Of a stretch of DNA of 8,376 bases, positions 6,407 to 8,376 are shown piece by piece. Source of the DNA: Desulfobacterales bacterium (GTDB taxonomy: Bacteria; Desulfobacterota; DSM-4660; Desulfatiglandales; Desulfatiglandaceae); NCBI GenBank assembly GCA_022013615.1, contig JAKLQB010000942.1, positions 1 through 8,376 of the forward strand, in the 5' to 3' direction. Positions within the stretch are counted from its first letter, which is position 1, and each line of letters starts with the position of its first letter. Position numbers and translations under genes: made by a program. The notes beneath the pieces were generated by a model. The model saw nothing but the letters and a program-made list of their open reading frames with translations. It did not search any database and was not told the origin of the DNA.

Positions 6407-7228
6407 GAAATGTTAAATATTGAACATCTAACAAAACTTTTCCCTTTAAAGAAAAAGTTGTTTTCAAGAGACCAACAGTATGTTCATGCTGTAGATGACA
6501 TAAGCTTTAAAATAGAGAAAGGGAAAATATTGGGGCTGGTTGGTGAGAGCGGGTGTGGAAAAACGACAACAGCGAAATTGTTAGTAAGGCTATTGAATCC
6601 GACAAGCGGGAAGATATATATTGGGGGTGAAGATATAGCAGGTCTGAAGGAAGAGAACTTGAAGAAATTCAGGAAAAATATCCAGATGATATTTCAGGAC
6701 CCATACGAGTCGTTGAACCCGAGACTTACAATTCATAGCACCATTGCGGAACCTTTGATAGCTCAGGGATTGTATAATTTAGAAAAGATCCATGATGCGC
6801 TGGAGGTTGTTGGATTAAAGCCACCAGAAGGATTTTTATACCGTTATCCTCATGAACTGTCAGGAGGGCAAAGGCAGCGGGTTGCAATAGCAAGAGCCCT
6901 GGTTATCGACCCGATCTTTGTAGTGGCAGACGAGCCAACTTCCATGCTGGACGTTTCAATAAGGGCAGGTGTTTTGAACCTCATGCTGGCATTGAGGGCA
7001 AAGTTTGATCTGACAGTCCTTTTTGTTACTCACGATCTGGCCGTAGCGAGATATATGTGTGACGATATTGCGGTCATGCACTATGGAAAGATAGTTGAAA
7101 TAGGAAATGCAGAGGAGGTCATTAGAAACCCGAAGCATTCGTATACAAAAGCCTTGTTATCTGCGGTGCCTATCCCGGATCCCAGGGCTAAAAGAGAACG
7201 GATAAGAATCAGGGAAAAGGTTGTATAG
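6404..7228 (+). CDS. ABC transporter ATPase, DppF/OppF type, short C-terminus
   Basis: A 274-residue second ATPase of the importer. The N-terminus (MEMLNIEHLTKLFPLKKKLF) is the F-subunit type, with its typical K-x-F-P-x-K-K insert before the first strand pair. Walker A is GESGCGKT (47-54), Q-loop Gln98 is in MIFQDPYESLNP, the signature is LSGGQRQR (152-159), Walker B is FVVADE (172-177) with Glu177, the D-loop is MLD (181-183) and the switch residue is His210 in FVTHD. All catalytic motifs are present. The protein ends soon after HSYTKALLSAVPIPDP (245-260) with a basic tail, so it lacks the cysteine-bearing extension that many DppF/OppF proteins and its partner here carry. The stop is a clean TAG at 7226-7228 with no sign of frameshift. 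It pairs with the preceding gene as the nucleotide-binding heterodimer. Confidence 0.95.
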   Translation: MEMLNIEHLTKLFPLKKKLFSRDQQYVHAVDDISFKIEKGKILGLVGESGCGKTTTAKLLVRLLNPTSGKIYIGGEDIAGLKEENLKKFRKNIQMIFQDPYESLNPRLTIHSTIAEPLIAQGLYNLEKIHDALEVVGLKPPEGFLYRYPHELSGGQRQRVAIARALVIDPIFVVADEPTSMLDVSIRAGVLNLMLALRAKFDLTVLFVTHDLAVARYMCDDIAVMHYGKIVEIGNAEEVIRNPKHSYTKALLSAVPIPDPRAKRERIRIREKVV

Positions 7229-7258
7229 GATTTTGGATTTACAAACAAGGGTATTCAT

Positions 7259-8376
7259 ATGTGCGTAAATAAAAGCAGGATAGTAGAGATTGCAAAAGAT
7301 CTTATTAAATACAAAAGCTTAACAGGGACGGAAAAAGATATCGGCGAATATGTTTCCGGCTTTTTCGAAAGTATTGGAGTGGAATACGGGATATATGAAA
7401 AGGAAAAAGGAAGACCTAACATAATAGCCAGTTTGGGGCATGGCGAAAAAACCATCACCTTTAACGGGCATCTCGATGTCGTACCAATAGCAGATGAATC
7501 CATATGGGAAACAGATCCGTTTTCGGCAGAATTGAAGGGGAATAGACTCTTTGGCAGAGGGGCTTTTGATATGAAGGGCAGTTGTGCTGTCATGATGCAT
7601 ATCGCTGAAATATTGGCGAAAGAGAAACTCAATGGAAATTTGCAGATACAACTGGTTTCGGATGAAGAGAAAGGTGCAGAATTTGGGACAAGACACATAA
7701 TAGAGTTGATAAAAAAGGGGAAAATCAAAAAGCCTGATTGTGTTATAATAGGTGAAGGAAGTGATCTAAAGATCAGAAACGGGGAGAGGGGCATACTGGT
7801 GTTTGATGTGAAGTTCAAAGGCCGGGCGGCACATACTGCAAAAGCAAGGTCTGATGCAATAAATGCCATAGTTCTGGCTTCAAAGGCCGTTCTCGCAATA
7901 GACAGGGAAATCGATAAATTCCATCCGGAGATAGGATCACCCGTCATAAGCGTTAATATGATATCAGGAGGAAAGGTCAAAAATCAGGTTCCTGGTGAGT
8001 GTGTAATCACAGTAGACAGGAGAACGATTCCAGGAGAAACAAAGGAAACTGTTTTAGCTGAAATAGAACAGCAAATAGACAGGGTTTTGGTAAAAGAGAG
8101 TTATAAGATTCTAAACACCTTATATGGACCGGCAAACATAACACCCAAAGACTCTTCTTTTGTGAAGACAGTTTTTGAGGTAATTAAGGATGCTTTAAAG
8201 ACAGAACCTGAGTTTTATGTTGGTGAAGGAGGCGTGACAGACGCCAGGTTTTACAGGTATGCCGGGGTACCGACGATCATCTACGGCCCTTTCGGTGAAC
8301 ATGCACACGGCCCAAATGAATATGTGGACGTAGACTCATTGGAAAAACAGGCAAATGTGTACCTCGAATTGATAAA
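7259..8376 (+). CDS. M20-family metallopeptidase / deacylase (ArgE/DapE-like), C-terminus cut by window edge
   Basis: The frame runs from ATG 7259 to the right edge, 372 complete codons with no stop. AAGGG at 7247-7251 lies 7 nt before the start; it follows the ATPase by 30 bp and is probably in the same operon. All the di-zinc hydrolase marks of M20 are visible: NGHLDVVP (69-76, metal His71), GRGAFDMKG (99-107, bridging Asp104), SDEEKG (134-139, general base Glu136 and metal Glu137), GEGS (165-168, metal Glu166), AHTAKA (191-196, lid-domain His192) and HAHGPNEY (348-355, metal His350). Families with this pattern hydrolyse amide bonds: N-acetyl-ornithine, succinyl-diaminopimelate, dipeptides or N-acyl amino acids. 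The lid domain runs from about 178 to 285. At typical lengths only some 10-30 residues are missing. Placement behind a peptide-type importer suggests it cleaves the imported compound; the exact substrate is not readable. Confidence 0.93.
   Translation, partial: MCVNKSRIVEIAKDLIKYKSLTGTEKDIGEYVSGFFESIGVEYGIYEKEKGRPNIIASLGHGEKTITFNGHLDVVPIADESIWETDPFSAELKGNRLFGRGAFDMKGSCAVMMHIAEILAKEKLNGNLQIQLVSDEEKGAEFGTRHIIELIKKGKIKKPDCVIIGEGSDLKIRNGERGILVFDVKFKGRAAHTAKARSDAINAIVLASKAVLAIDREIDKFHPEIGSPVISVNMISGGKVKNQVPGECVITVDRRTIPGETKETVLAEIEQQIDRVLVKESYKILNTLYGPANITPKDSSFVKTVFEVIKDALKTEPEFYVGEGGVTDARFYRYAGVPTIIYGPFGEHAHGPNEYVDVDSLEKQANVYLELI

Noticed and set aside
7255..7980. 241-residue open frame on the minus strand
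   Set aside because: It lies wholly antisense to the M20 gene, whose metal ligands and catalytic residues are all present on the plus strand. The minus-strand translation is serine- and phenylalanine-rich with no recognisable motif.

Overview
The window holds one run of plus-strand genes from a bacterium. The family-5 substrate-binding protein has a signal peptide with an AxA-type cleavage site and no lipobox cysteine, which suggests a soluble periplasmic protein and so a diderm (Gram-negative type) host. Moderate GC content, short gene spacing and a peptide/amino-acid theme would suit an anaerobic fermentative, syntrophic or sulfate-reducing lineage, but nothing in the sequence fixes the taxon.

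Layout: (1) 3-173, the last ~56 codons of a UbiD-family decarboxylase; (2) 194-1489, a complete class-III PLP aminotransferase carrying an AGXT2-like four-cysteine insert; (3) 1490-1633, a spacer with an unusually strong Shine-Dalgarno that has no gene behind it; (4) 1634-3367, a family-5 (Opp/Dpp-type) substrate-binding protein whose domains appear circularly permuted; (5) 3368-3552, a structured spacer with a 17-bp imperfect stem and a small GC hairpin; (6) 3553-4521 and 4550-5443, the two permeases; (7) 5448-6404 and 6404-7228, the two ATPases; (8) 7259 to the right edge, an M20-family metallopeptidase/deacylase lacking only its extreme C-terminus.

Together the genes describe uptake of a peptide-like or N-acylated amino compound by a five-component ABC importer, intracellular hydrolysis of an amide bond by the M20 enzyme, and transamination of a released amine or amino acid by the aminotransferase. 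The real substrate cannot be read from the sequence.

The most notable observation is the binding protein. After the signal peptide it begins with what is normally the C-terminal third of the SBP_bac_5 fold. It then passes through a short linker into the normal N-terminal part, and stops exactly at the loop where the C-terminal part would normally begin. This is the signature of a genuine circular permutation. The second is the structured spacer between the binding protein and the permeases, which could set the binding-protein-to-permease ratio.
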